Of a DNA stretch of 64,000 nt, positions 1 through 8,653 are shown one piece after another. The position numbers and the translations under genes were made by a program. This DNA is from an uncultured Flavobacteriales bacterium. GTDB lineage: Bacteria > Bacteroidota > Bacteroidia > Flavobacteriales_D > Crocinitomicaceae. The stretch spans positions 1-64,000 of the forward strand of contig CALEIK010000023.1 of the NCBI GenBank assembly GCA_937876195.1, written 5' to 3'. Position 1 is the stretch's first letter; each line of letters starts with the position of its first letter. Under the pieces are notes generated by a model that made no database searches, was not told where the DNA came from, and saw only the letters and a list, made by a program, of their open reading frames with translations.

Positions 1-2689
1 ATGGAAAGAAAATATATCCTGTTCCCGCCCAATAGCCTTGCCCCGATTTCTCCCAACCTGCGAAAAGTTCAGGGTGTAATGTGGGGTCAAACTCTTCTCT
101 TACACTCATCAAATTTTCAGAAACGGTATATGGTCGGCTTTGTAAAGGTGTTCCATCCAGCGCATACGTCTCCGAACGAAGCATTGTGCCTCTTAGTGTT
201 CTCAGTGCGTCTCTCCTTGCTCTGCGTGGTAAAGCCGCTAAAAGACTTTTCATTTGCTGAGTGCGTTCCAATACATTTGCATCTCCGCTCCAGTATTCAT
301 CGCTAAAATTCACTTCGTGCCATCGGGTAAAATCTGTTCCTACAGGTCCGGGTTCAAACCAACTTTTGGTCATTATAGGTGGCGTGTATTGTTCGGAAGT
401 TAAATGGTCAGGCGAATTTAGATTGTTATCCATAGAATCATTGAACAGGTTGCTGAGCGCAGTCGAAGTAAACTGTTCAAACGTTTCCGTATCAACCGTA
501 TCCACCCGTCCAAAACCTCTGAATTCACGTTCTGCACCGTCCCAATAACCGTGGTGATAATTGTATTCCGTAGCCAGTTTTCCACCTGAGAGCAGATCTA
601 ACACCTCTACTCTATTGACCACTTGTACAGAAAAAGGGAGTTCTGTTTTCCATCGGGTTGCAGGATTTTTTTCATCCCTTAAGTAATGCTGAATGGAAGA
701 ACCGTATTGCACACGGGTAATGCTTCCCATGTTGTTGTTCATTTCCTCCAGTACGTAAGGTTTATTGTTGTTGGTGAAATCCAAAAAATACATTTTTCCA
801 GCACGACCATCTGTTCCCGCCATCGACCATAAAATACCGGGTTGTCCCGTTCCATGCAGGTCTGTGATGCGCAAATCGTTCGGATCAAATACTGCAGGCG
901 TGTTCACAATCTTTGTTCCTTCGGAAAAACCGTTGGCAGATTGATTGATGTACAACGTTACGCTGTTGTTTTCCACAAAAGCAATGTCGGCAAGTCCGTC
1001 TCCGTCCAAATCGCCCAGTAAAACTTGCGCGGGATTGTATTGCTCAGGAAAACGCGGTGCATTTGTCATGTTCACTTTCTTTCCAAAACGTCCGTAACCC
1101 ATATTTGGCCAGTATTGTACCCTTCCCGAAGAAATAAGTACAATGTCCTGCAAACCATCTCCTGTCATATCTGCAAACCGAATGCGTGGATCCGCAAAAC
1201 TGAAATTGGCAAAGGTTTTATCGGCAACACGCACTTTATCAAATCCTTTCACGGGATCGTTTAAAAAACATTGGAATTTTGCGCCATTGTGCAGTACATC
1301 CGTCATTCCATCGCCATTCAAGTCCATGAGTTGCACTTCAGGATCAGAAAAATTGATAGACGGTGCTTTGCTATACGGTTGAAAAAGTCGCTCGCTCCAA
1401 ACAGCACCAAATTCTCCAGGATAATAACCTGTCATTAGTCCATTATTGACCAACAAATCATTTCTACCGTTTCCATTGGCATCGATGAGTTGTACGCCCA
1501 GCTGTCCCAATTGAACCGCTGGAGAAATACTTAAATTTTTAGGATTGCTAAATTTACCACCTCCTTTGTTGAGCCAATAACGCGCTGCAATGCCGTCTAA
1601 TTGTAATAAATCTGGAAGTCCATTTCCATTGAGGTCTGCCAGTTCATATCCGGGCAACGCCAACGAAAGTGCAGGAATCGGTCCCGAAACTTGTCCCAAA
1701 CCTCTGCGTGAAGGAACAAAAGTAGAATAGCCAAAATCCAAAGGCGGCATAAATTCACTTTCCTCTCCATCAACTCCTTCTACGCGCACAGCTTTTAATA
1801 GTGAAGCACCATTAAGGGGTAGCTCTGTTAAATAATCGAAGTGATAAACTTTGGTTTTTCGTGTTTCATCGGTGTGCGTAAACATTTCAATGGTCGCACA
1901 ACGTTTTGTTGTCCGCATTTCAAATCCTTGTCGGTAAGAAGAAAAAGGATCTGGGCGCTCTTCGTAATTGAATTTTACCTCGCAGACATATTTTTTCTCC
2001 TCCCCATCCATGTACTGCGCATACTTGATGGAAGAAAGATAGAGTTGATCATACGAATGTGGACTGTTAGTTGAGCTCGTGGAAACTAACTCACGTTCGT
2101 ACTCATAAACAATCTCATTCCCAAAAGGATCAACCGTTTTACTCAAACACCATCCAAAAATCGCTTTTCTATTTTCAGGATTCGCAATTACACAAGGATC
2201 GCTACCCTCTGAATCTGGTGTACCATAGAAACTTATTAGTCCGTCCTTACTTCGTACTTCCCAATAATTCTCGCCATTCGTTTTCTTGTGATGGACAATC
2301 CGTGCAAAAAGTCCTTCGGTGCGTGGACGGTAATACATTTTCTCATGTCCTGAAGTAGCCTCTTTGTTTACTGGAACGAGGTCTTCTGCACCAGAAAGAA
2401 TAAAAATATCCTGACTATCATTATAAACAGGAATTCCTCTCGAAGTTTTGCGTGTTACTCCTGGAATACCCAACGCCCATCCCAATCCAAAAGTACCATT
2501 TCCATTCCCTGAACTATAGCCAAGTGACAGTTCTGGCTGAAAACCATTCCTTCCTGGAGGTACCGCAATAGGTACACTAAAATTACCTGTACCCGTAAAC
2601 AGATCAGGAGAGAATTTTTCTCCGAGTCCACTTTGCGCACCGCCTCCTTGTGGAGGTACTATGGCTGAGGTTCCTTTTGTGTTTGACAT
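1..2689 (-). CDS. Tc-toxin B-subunit / SpvB-like protein, partial (C-terminus beyond left edge)
   Basis: The frame starts at ATG 2689 and stays open for about 896 codons to the window edge. The N-terminus (roughly residues 20-260) reads like the SpvB/TcaC N-terminal domain, with PVPAVPPG-type and YSSGNGNGTFGLGW motifs and later DPFGNEIVYEYERE. Residues ~350-600 hold several FG-GAP/VCBS-type repeats (ADLNGNGLPDLL, IDANGNGRNDLL, LGDLDGDGLADIA), a beta-propeller signature. Residues ~700-730 contain HHGYWDGAEREFRGFG and ~840-858 contain YALDGTPLQSRPYTVSE, both typical of TcB middle domains. Known TcB proteins form, with a TcC C-terminus, the cocoon that holds the toxic payload of ABC toxins. Whether a TcC part, Rhs repeats or TcA genes follow cannot be seen. 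Family assignment is strong; toxin function is inference. Confidence 0.88.
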   Translation of the reverse strand, partial: MSNTKGTSAIVPPQGGGAQSGLGEKFSPDLFTGTGNFSVPIAVPPGRNGFQPELSLGYSSGNGNGTFGLGWALGIPGVTRKTSRGIPVYNDSQDIFILSGAEDLVPVNKEATSGHEKMYYRPRTEGLFARIVHHKKTNGENYWEVRSKDGLISFYGTPDSEGSDPCVIANPENRKAIFGWCLSKTVDPFGNEIVYEYERELVSTSSTNSPHSYDQLYLSSIKYAQYMDGEEKKYVCEVKFNYEERPDPFSSYRQGFEMRTTKRCATIEMFTHTDETRKTKVYHFDYLTELPLNGASLLKAVRVEGVDGEESEFMPPLDFGYSTFVPSRRGLGQVSGPIPALSLALPGYELADLNGNGLPDLLQLDGIAARYWLNKGGGKFSNPKNLSISPAVQLGQLGVQLIDANGNGRNDLLVNNGLMTGYYPGEFGAVWSERLFQPYSKAPSINFSDPEVQLMDLNGDGMTDVLHNGAKFQCFLNDPVKGFDKVRVADKTFANFSFADPRIRFADMTGDGLQDIVLISSGRVQYWPNMGYGRFGKKVNMTNAPRFPEQYNPAQVLLGDLDGDGLADIAFVENNSVTLYINQSANGFSEGTKIVNTPAVFDPNDLRITDLHGTGQPGILWSMAGTDGRAGKMYFLDFTNNNKPYVLEEMNNNMGSITRVQYGSSIQHYLRDEKNPATRWKTELPFSVQVVNRVEVLDLLSGGKLATEYNYHHGYWDGAEREFRGFGRVDTVDTETFEQFTSTALSNLFNDSMDNNLNSPDHLTSEQYTPPIMTKSWFEPGPVGTDFTRWHEVNFSDEYWSGDANVLERTQQMKSLLAALPRRARRDALRTLRGTMLRSETYALDGTPLQSRPYTVSENLMSVREEFDPTLHPELFAGWEKSGQGYWAGTGYIFFP

Positions 2690-2823
2690 GTGTGTAGTTT
2701 TTTGGTTCGGTTAGTGAATGATAGTTAAGTCGCTTTATTCATTATTCTTATTTGGAAAGGATGTTTTTTCATAACAGGTGTTAGAAATAAAAAACTAATT
2801 TCCGATGGGTTCTTATCGAATTG

Positions 2824-2961
2824 TTAATCCCCTTTCTCGTGTTTATGTTTCTTCAAAGGTGGATATTTTGGTTTATTATCAGGTGTCACTCGTCTTCTCT
2901 TGTCTAAAGACCCATCCTCATTTTTAGGTTTTGGACCAGGTTTAATGGCTTCTATATTCAT
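2824..2961 (-). CDS. Small Lys/Pro-rich hypothetical protein (45 aa)
   Basis: An ATG at 2961 opens a 45-codon frame ending in TAA at 2824. The product is very rich in Lys, Arg, Pro and charged residues (ends PPLKKHKHEKGD), with no signal peptide or membrane segment. It lies 134 bp upstream of and co-directional with the Tc-like gene, so it may share its transcript. No clear ribosome binding site is visible; the leader is simply AT-rich. Not recognised; it may be a disordered small protein or a chance frame. Confidence 0.4.
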   Translation of the reverse strand: MNIEAIKPGPKPKNEDGSLDKRRRVTPDNKPKYPPLKKHKHEKGD

Positions 2962-3277
2962 GTCTTTTAATTAATTAAGAACTAATATTCTACAATAAAG
3001 TAAAACATTTTAAATGACATTGTCAATAAGTATAACTGCTCATTTTTCAATTTTCTTATCTGAAATAGTCATCATCATGATAGTTCCTATAGAAAAAAAC
3101 AACGAAATTCTGTTGGACAATCACCAAGTTTTACTGTTAACTAAATAAGAAAATTTCTTATTTAGACATTCAAATGGTAAAGTTTACCATCTGAATTAGA
3201 GTTATATACAATTGACTTTGATTGCTTTTTATGTTTACTTCTTTTTTACTACCCATTAATTGAGATGAAATATGGCA
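2962..3277. other. Intergenic AT-rich stretch
   Basis: About 315 bp of very AT-rich sequence separates the small Lys/Pro-rich frame from the two-TM protein gene. I see no convincing reading frame, strong hairpin with T-tract, or promoter motif in it. It marks a compositional step from the Tc-like gene into the low-GC accessory block. Confidence 0.5.
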
Positions 3278-4492
3278 TTATTTTTCGTTTTCGGAATCAT
3301 CCTTTTTTTTGATGAAGAGCTTAATGATATTCTCAAACCCTAATCTTAATGCAAGTTTCATTAAAGTCAAATAGCCCTGTTCAGAAAGTTTGTCATTCGA
3401 CCGCAATATGGATGCAGAAACAAGAGTATATAAAGTGAATACTCCAAAAAGCAACAATGCTGTCCATTTTAAGGTTGCTCCGTAACTCGCAATGGTCACA
3501 ACGCTTCCAACGACAACAATTAAAGCAAGTAACCAAAAACCACCAAAAATCCATAATTCGGCAGCTTTATTTTCTTTAATTGTCTGTTTTGCTTCTATTT
3601 CCTGGAATTTCTGTAAATCGGTTTTTTTCATAATTTTAATTAGTTCTGCATCATTCTCTAATTCTATTAAGTAGTCCATCCAACGATTTAGATTTTTCCT
3701 AAGTAATAGTTGGATATTATTTAACATGGTCTCTGCACCACTACGATAACTATCCCATTCAGGATTTGCATCAAATGCCTCTGAACTTAACTTATAAGCC
3801 TTAATGAATTGTTTCAATATATCCACATCTAGGTTCTCTGCTCTCAATTCTTGACTATTTTTAGAATTCAAGATACCGACATATGCCACAGCAACATTGG
3901 CTTCCTTAATAGCGTAATTCCCTGCTTCAATTCTATGTATTCGAAGGTCTTCAATATGTGAAACAGCATAGTCGAATACATCTTTTTGAATTGCAGCCAT
4001 ATGTTTGTATTTATCGAAAGCGGTAATATAATCAGATTCATTCATTGCCTTTTTAGCAATTGGTTCTAATCGCTTTAGTTGTATCGTTTTTTCTGATAGA
4101 GTCCAATTAATTTTTTGCTTTTCTAAAAACGCATGATTATTCTGATTTACTTTATCTATATTTTCATCTATAACTTGTAGAGCTTGCTTAATAAATTGTT
4201 CTGCTGCTCGTGCAAATTTTTCAGCATCTTCAAATTCTCCATTTTTGTTAGCATACCCATATTTACACTCTAATGCTTCATATTTATAATAGGCATTTAA
4301 AGCATCTCGTTTAGGCTCTTGATTTTCTTCCGTTATTGGACATTTTAATACTTCCTCTGCGGCTTCAAAGTACTTATCAGCAGCTTCAGAATATTTCTCC
4401 CAATGATCATCAGACTTTCTAGCAATGTCCTTCAACCTCATTGCCTCTTTATAAATATCCGAGGTCTTCTTTATTTGTATATTATCAGCCAT
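3278..4492 (-). CDS. Helical protein with two C-terminal membrane segments, unknown
   Basis: 404 aa, not recognised. Residues 1-310 are strongly helical and charged, rich in Ala/Glu/Lys, with an opening (YKEAMRLKDIARKSDDHW, then KYSEAADKYFEAAEEV) that looks like TPR or MIT-type helical hairpins. Two adjacent hydrophobic segments follow at about residues 317-340 (FGGFWLLALIVVVGSVVTIA) and 345-365 (ALLLFGVFTLYTLVSASIL), then a short lysine-rich cytoplasmic tail. The layout suggests a large soluble helical domain anchored to the inner membrane near its C-terminus. It is the last gene of an all-minus run of low-GC genes, 48 bp after the preceding gene's stop, so probably co-transcribed with it. 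Function unknown. Confidence 0.75.
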   Translation of the reverse strand: MADNIQIKKTSDIYKEAMRLKDIARKSDDHWEKYSEAADKYFEAAEEVLKCPITEENQEPKRDALNAYYKYEALECKYGYANKNGEFEDAEKFARAAEQFIKQALQVIDENIDKVNQNNHAFLEKQKINWTLSEKTIQLKRLEPIAKKAMNESDYITAFDKYKHMAAIQKDVFDYAVSHIEDLRIHRIEAGNYAIKEANVAVAYVGILNSKNSQELRAENLDVDILKQFIKAYKLSSEAFDANPEWDSYRSGAETMLNNIQLLLRKNLNRWMDYLIELENDAELIKIMKKTDLQKFQEIEAKQTIKENKAAELWIFGGFWLLALIVVVGSVVTIASYGATLKWTALLLFGVFTLYTLVSASILRSNDKLSEQGYLTLMKLALRLGFENIIKLFIKKKDDSENEK

Positions 4493-4540
4493 TTTCTTAA
4501 AAATGCCACCAAGAAAATCCTGACGGCTATAACAGAGCTT

Positions 4541-5332
4541 CTACTGCTCGATAAATTCAAATTCTTTTGGAATCTGCGTTACACTTCTGAAGGTAAACCC
4601 TAACATCAAGTATATCATTCCATGAATACTTAGTAAAATTGACATAACCAAAGGAGGTGTAAATAATGCTGTACCTAAAAGGATGAATGACACTATAACC
4701 ATCAGTATGAAAATCCATTTTTTATCTTCTTTATTTGGTCTTAATTTCCCTATAGGGCTTTCCAATATATTCGTCATTACTTCAGTTTTGAACTCTCCTT
4801 CATTTGATTTAATCCTTCCGAATCCCTTAATTGAACCCAATACTTCTATGTCGATGGATGATTTACCACTATGAATTAGCTGAATCGCAATCCCTTCGTT
4901 GTTATCCAAATATTCAAAGTCAATTTCTACTACAGCCGAATTATCTTTACTGGTTTTCAAATTAACACCATTAGAAGGGTTTGATTCTTTCAATACAGAA
5001 TATCTGTAAACTAGAATTCCGTTTTTCGGTTTGATGGATATTTTTTCGTTTGAAGAAACATCAGATTGATGAAGAGTTTTCTTTCCTGCATTCCAAATAG
5101 CAACGTTGGTAACTGTTAAATTCCCTATCCGATGATTATCAAACTCAATCTTTAGCCCATCCAGATTACTTATACTTTCTTGTAACAAACCCGTAGAACG
5201 CATAATATAAACGGGCTTGATTCTTTTCTTCCGTAAAGAATAAAAACCAATAACAGTTCCAGTAAACCCTACTATATAAGCACCTACTTGAAACCATGTG
5301 TTCTGCATTATACATTTAAAAAAATCTTCCAC
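4541..5332 (-). CDS. Unknown membrane protein, one N-terminal and two C-terminal TM segments
   Basis: 263 aa, not recognised. An N-terminal hydrophobic segment (VGAYIVGFTGTVIGFYSLRK, residues ~16-36) is followed by a mostly beta-rich soluble region of about 150 residues (VTNVAIWNAGKKTLHQSDV, then VVEIDFEYLDNNEG). Two closely spaced hydrophobic segments lie near residues 203-250. The soluble middle resembles the beta-sandwich seen in many small bacterial membrane proteins that begin with one TM helix, but I cannot name a family. It sits directly upstream of the two-TM helical protein gene and may form a membrane complex with it (inference). Confidence 0.72.
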   Translation of the reverse strand: MEDFFKCIMQNTWFQVGAYIVGFTGTVIGFYSLRKKRIKPVYIMRSTGLLQESISNLDGLKIEFDNHRIGNLTVTNVAIWNAGKKTLHQSDVSSNEKISIKPKNGILVYRYSVLKESNPSNGVNLKTSKDNSAVVEIDFEYLDNNEGIAIQLIHSGKSSIDIEVLGSIKGFGRIKSNEGEFKTEVMTNILESPIGKLRPNKEDKKWIFILMVIVSFILLGTALFTPPLVMSILLSIHGMIYLMLGFTFRSVTQIPKEFEFIEQ

Positions 5333-5475
5333 TGGTTTTTATCTTTTGGTGTCAGTTAATTCTTATGTCTCCATTTCAAAAAAAAAATCAGCAATTTGAA
5401 TGCATGCTTGCTAACAAAAATAAAGAAAATAAGATTATAATTTACTGTTAACTAATAGATCATTTAAGTGGTTAT

Positions 5476-5673
5476 CTAATCAAATCGGTTAAATAGAATA
5501 ATTAATAATTTCCTGTTAGGTAAAAACCTGAAGATTTCATTTAATATGTTGTAAAACCAAGGCTTTTGCGTGTTTAAATATTCTTTCAATAAAATTGAAA
5601 AAAGGTTCGTTCCATATTTTGATTTTATTGAAAGAATCTTGATTTTACTGGATTCTAGAATTTCCAGTTCCAT
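5476..5673 (-). CDS. Possible small protein (65 aa), doubtful
   Basis: An ATG frame of 65 codons (ends RKLLIILFNRFD), basic and moderately hydrophobic, in a low-GC stretch between two better supported genes on the same strand. It has no recognisable motif and no clear ribosome binding site. It is kept only because position and strand fit the run; it could be a chance frame in AT-rich DNA. Confidence 0.22.
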   Translation of the reverse strand: MELEILESSKIKILSIKSKYGTNLFSILLKEYLNTQKPWFYNILNEIFRFLPNRKLLIILFNRFD

Positions 5674-5721
5674 TTTTTAAATGAACTGCTACATATGTGT
5701 AAATTGCCTCCCTTGGCTAAA

Positions 5722-6372
5722 CTAATGTGAAATAGTCAAGGTGTCTCCTTTTATATTTATATCGAATCTTTCGGGAATTTCAGTCTGTTCGATATTTATC
5801 GGCGATTGCTCTGGCTGTGGGAATATCATGTCTTTCGTTACACCAACTAGAATGGCTAACAATGAACCAATGACAACGAGAGCCCAATCTTTATTTCTCC
5901 ACCACCAAGTATCTCTTGTCTTTAATTCTTTTATTGATTGTGAAATCAATTCTTGATTCGCCTCTGAGTTTCTTCGATCAGTTAAAAACGACTTTCCTTT
6001 TAAAGTTATGCCCAAATAAATATTTGTTATTTGTGGAGCATTACCAACTTGACCCATAAACCTTTGTGGGTTTGAGAACTCCTTCGGATCATAATTTTCA
6101 GGAATTTGCATACTCGCTTTGGTAAATTGATTTTTCGACGTGAAAATATGGTGACTACCAATAACTTTGGATTCGTGAGTTTCCATGATGAAACCTTCTT
6201 TCAACAAATCTTCTAGCGATCTTCTTATTGTTCCAAGATCAGGGAAACCATCCTTAGTTGTGAGTTCCGACAAAAAATCATTTGATATTTTTTGCTCCAA
6301 TGCATAATCTTTATCCTCCAAGTGAAGAAGTATAACGATGCGCATATCCTTAGAATCTTCAATCTTAATCAT
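5722..6372 (-). CDS. Winged-helix-like membrane-anchored protein, unknown
   Basis: 216 aa. Residues ~1-80 look like a winged-helix fold: a run of helices (LEQKISNDFLSELTT, then LGTIRRSLEDLLKEGFI) followed by a beta-wing reading VIGSHHIFTSK. The middle contains YLGITLKGKSFL, a typical ending of a winged-helix strand pair. One membrane segment lies near residues 162-183 (WALVVIGSLLAILVGV), followed by a ~30-residue tail. A DNA- or protein-binding winged helix tethered to the membrane would suggest a sensor or regulator, but no family is recognised. It lies between the HEPN module and the membrane protein genes, all on the same strand. Confidence 0.7.
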   Translation of the reverse strand: MIKIEDSKDMRIVILLHLEDKDYALEQKISNDFLSELTTKDGFPDLGTIRRSLEDLLKEGFIMETHESKVIGSHHIFTSKNQFTKASMQIPENYDPKEFSNPQRFMGQVGNAPQITNIYLGITLKGKSFLTDRRNSEANQELISQSIKELKTRDTWWWRNKDWALVVIGSLLAILVGVTKDMIFPQPEQSPINIEQTEIPERFDINIKGDTLTISH

Positions 6373-6555
6373 AATGTAGTAGTTATCTAATTAATCCTCC
6401 CCCTTCTTTTTTGTTTATCCGTAAACAAATCTATTCCTTTATTCTTCGTCAAAAATCAATTTATAATAGAGGAATGTTTGTGGGCTTAAACAAAAACCAA
6501 AGTAATATGAACATAATGCAATTCATTATTAATGACAACACAAGAAAAAGTTTTC

Positions 6556-6708
6556 TTATTCAATTCTTTTTTCTTTTTGAGTCTGTATAATTCCATTTGT
6601 TTGCTCTTCTGCATATTCACGCCTTGATGCTTCTAGATTAGCAGCAACCATTTTTTACTCTCATGTAAGCGTTTCGCTATTTCTGGCTAAATGCTCTGTT
6701 TTGCTCAT
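6556..6708 (-). pseudogene. Decayed small helical ORF (frameshifted)
   Basis: On the minus strand an ATG at 6708 opens MSKTEHLA and then leaves frame. A second frame continues as EIAKRLHESKK, and the first frame returns as MVAANLEASRREYAEEQTN (ATG at 6651, stop at 6556). Read across two frame changes this would be one amphipathic helical peptide of about 50 residues. The simplest reading is a small gene broken by indels; a 31-codon intact frame (6651-6556) is the alternative. Confidence 0.3.
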
Positions 6709-6719
6709 AAAGCGTGATT

Positions 6720-7253
6720 CTATCGTTCTGATAGCATTTGTTTAACATACTCTGCCCCACTTTCTGATACTCGATAATTGCCTTGATGTTTGAACACCTT
6801 CTTAGTGGCAAAATTAGACTTCATGAACGCGGAGGGATTAGATAATTTAACTCCCTGTTCAACAAGCAAAGTAGACGCCTCCCTTGTAGAAAATGAGTTA
6901 GACCCTGAGGTCAACTGAACAAAATATCCAGCTGCCAATATTTTATCTACGTCTTTTGCTGCCTTTGGGATTTTATTGTAAAACTCTCCAAAACTATCTG
7001 GTACTTTACTGACACTTGACGCAGCTTCACCATTTGATGACTCCAGGTTTTTTTTTGTTGATTGGTTATCTGATTTTGTTGGCGATTCCGTTTTTCCAGG
7101 ACTCGGTGGCTGGGACGCCTGTGCCTCATTTGATTTCATTATTAAAAGAAAGCTTTCGATGATGGCGTCATATTTTGAGATAAACTCTTCGTTTCCTTTA
7201 ATTTCAAACTCCCTTGAATTCAGGTTGATTCTAATACTTGTTTCTTGTTCCAT
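6720..7253 (-). CDS. Paralogous partner B of HEPN module (177 aa)
   Basis: Residues 1-45 form a small domain (RINLNSREFEIKGNEEFI) that closely resembles residues 10-45 of the first gene of this operon. A Ser/Pro/Lys-rich linker (~50-90) follows, then a helical C-terminal domain (~95-177, with KILAAGYFVQLT and FSTREASTLLVEQGVKL) ending in a wing-like YRVSESGAEYVKQML, consistent with a winged helix. Its start codon overlaps the stop of the HEPN-like gene by one base, so the two are translationally coupled. Not a named family I recognise. The shared N-terminal domain plus a winged helix suggests that the two flanking proteins are related subunits or adaptors of the central protein (inference). 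Confidence 0.75.
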   Translation of the reverse strand: MEQETSIRINLNSREFEIKGNEEFISKYDAIIESFLLIMKSNEAQASQPPSPGKTESPTKSDNQSTKKNLESSNGEAASSVSKVPDSFGEFYNKIPKAAKDVDKILAAGYFVQLTSGSNSFSTREASTLLVEQGVKLSNPSAFMKSNFATKKVFKHQGNYRVSESGAEYVKQMLSER

Positions 7254-8020
7254 TATATATTTACGTATTTAATAATTAATTCTTCTGCCCTTATGGTACC
7301 TGTTGGTGAAATTGAACATATCCCATTTTCTTGATTAAGCTCAATAAATCTTTCTCCGTGTAATTTACCCACAACTAGCTTTCTAAAGTTTGGAGCATTT
7401 TTGTATTCGATAGCGTTTCTTAGTTCTTCAATATGGCATGGGCTTTTATCAAACAGTAAAATGAGCACTTGCTCTTTAGCAGGTATTTTTGAGTTTAACA
7501 CTCTTCTTAACCCATCAGTATCCCATAGAAGCTCTATATTTCGGTCACTAATTTGGTTTATCAGAGCAAGTGTGTCATCAGGAGAAAGATTAGATTTAAG
7601 TCTAATTAATTCTGCTAATATCCACTTAACGGAACTTAGAATGAATGAAGCATCCATTTTGTTTGGCAAAACAGGCCCTACGTGTCCCACTCCTCGTTTA
7701 TTCCTTATGTTATAGATAGATTTCAGCGTTCTTGGAATAAGCATTCTAAAGGATTCGTGTCCTTGCGCTTGCTCGTACTGCCTTATGGTTTGATCGTTAA
7801 AATTGGACAGGTTTTGACCGTATGGAGTATAGTTACCAGAGAGTTCAAATTCCAAAATTCGTCTGACCGATTCTACGAAATGTCCGGCATTCAACTCACT
7901 AGGCTTCCATTTCTTAATCACGAAATTTTCTTCAATTTCTTTAAAGGAAGACAGAAGATGATTTGTTATGTCATCGCCATACGCTTGCTTTATGATTGAT
8001 TCAACTTGACTAACCGACAT
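7253..8020 (-). CDS. HEPN-like (Abi_C-type) protein with C-terminal winged helix
   Basis: 255 aa. The first ~145 residues are all-helical and carry SELNAGHFVESVRRILEFEL and then IYNIRNKRGVGHVG. The RNKRGVGH segment is an R-x6-H arrangement like the catalytic motif of HEPN ribonucleases and the Abi_C (abortive infection C-terminus) family. A C-terminal region (~175-250: EQVLILLFDKSPCHIEEL, then FIELNQENGICSISPTG) looks like a winged helix. The gene overlaps the upstream gene by 11 bp and the downstream gene by 1 bp, giving a tight three-gene unit with two mutually similar partners on either side. HEPN proteins are common toxins or RNases of defence and toxin-antitoxin systems. RNase activity here is inference. 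Confidence 0.75.
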   Translation of the reverse strand: MSVSQVESIIKQAYGDDITNHLLSSFKEIEENFVIKKWKPSELNAGHFVESVRRILEFELSGNYTPYGQNLSNFNDQTIRQYEQAQGHESFRMLIPRTLKSIYNIRNKRGVGHVGPVLPNKMDASFILSSVKWILAELIRLKSNLSPDDTLALINQISDRNIELLWDTDGLRRVLNSKIPAKEQVLILLFDKSPCHIEELRNAIEYKNAPNFRKLVVGKLHGERFIELNQENGICSISPTGTIRAEELIIKYVNI

Positions 8021-8615
8021 TGTTCAACTGCTTAATGAGTTCTTCCGCGGATTTTATTCCTGGGCGAATTAATTTTGCCACTTGTCCTCCTTGTGCTTTA
8101 CTAGTCAAGAATAGTTTTTTTTGTTTATTAATAATTGCCGAAAAATTAGGTTTATCAACCTCTCCGTATTCCTCACAAATTGATCTCAGTTCTTTAAAGC
8201 TAAGGGAATCTACACCTAGTTGTAGCTTTCCCCACATATATAGAATAATAACGTTAATCATTTTTTGCGAAGTATTCTCTCCTGGAACATCTGCAATTAC
8301 CTTAACTCTATCTCCGTCTATAACTATGACATTATCACATGAAACCCCAGATCCTTTGTTGTCCGTCGATGACTCTTCGTACTCAACTTCTATAGCTTCG
8401 TGTTCATCATGACTCCTTTCAATAAAATGGTAATTGCTAGCCGTAGTTTCTGCTTTTGTTGAGTCAATAAGGATTTTCCCTAAGCTACCTTGGATAATAT
8501 CTTTAAAATTGCTAATTTGCTCAGTAACGAACGATTCCGTCCCAGAAATTTCAAACTCCTTGTTTTTAACGGAGAATTTTATTTTTGCTTCAGGTTGATT
8601 AGTATCTTCTGCCAT
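8010..8615 (-). CDS. Paralogous partner A of HEPN module (201 aa)
   Basis: First gene of the overlapping trio. Residues ~10-45 (KFSVKNKEFEISGTESFV) match the N-terminus of the third gene (NLNSREFEIKGNEEFI) closely. The middle is acidic and probably flexible (HDEHEAIEVEYEESS). The C-terminal ~85 residues (IILYMWGKLQLGVDSLSF, then PNFSAIINKQKKLFL) resemble the helix-turn-helix of the third gene in layout and end in a similar AEELIKQL helix. No enzyme motif is seen. It overlaps the HEPN-like gene by 11 bp. An antitoxin, sensor or adaptor role for the pair is plausible but unproven. Confidence 0.75.
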   Translation of the reverse strand: MAEDTNQPEAKIKFSVKNKEFEISGTESFVTEQISNFKDIIQGSLGKILIDSTKAETTASNYHFIERSHDEHEAIEVEYEESSTDNKGSGVSCDNVIVIDGDRVKVIADVPGENTSQKMINVIILYMWGKLQLGVDSLSFKELRSICEEYGEVDKPNFSAIINKQKKLFLTSKAQGGQVAKLIRPGIKSAEELIKQLNNVG

Positions 8616-8653
8616 TGTAAATAGTAATTTATATTTTGGTATTCATTAACAAG

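Noticed and set aside
1..2358. Plus-strand frames opposite the Tc-like gene
   Set aside because: The minus-strand frame is continuous over 2.7 kb with clear SpvB and TcB motifs; the plus frames are short shadows.
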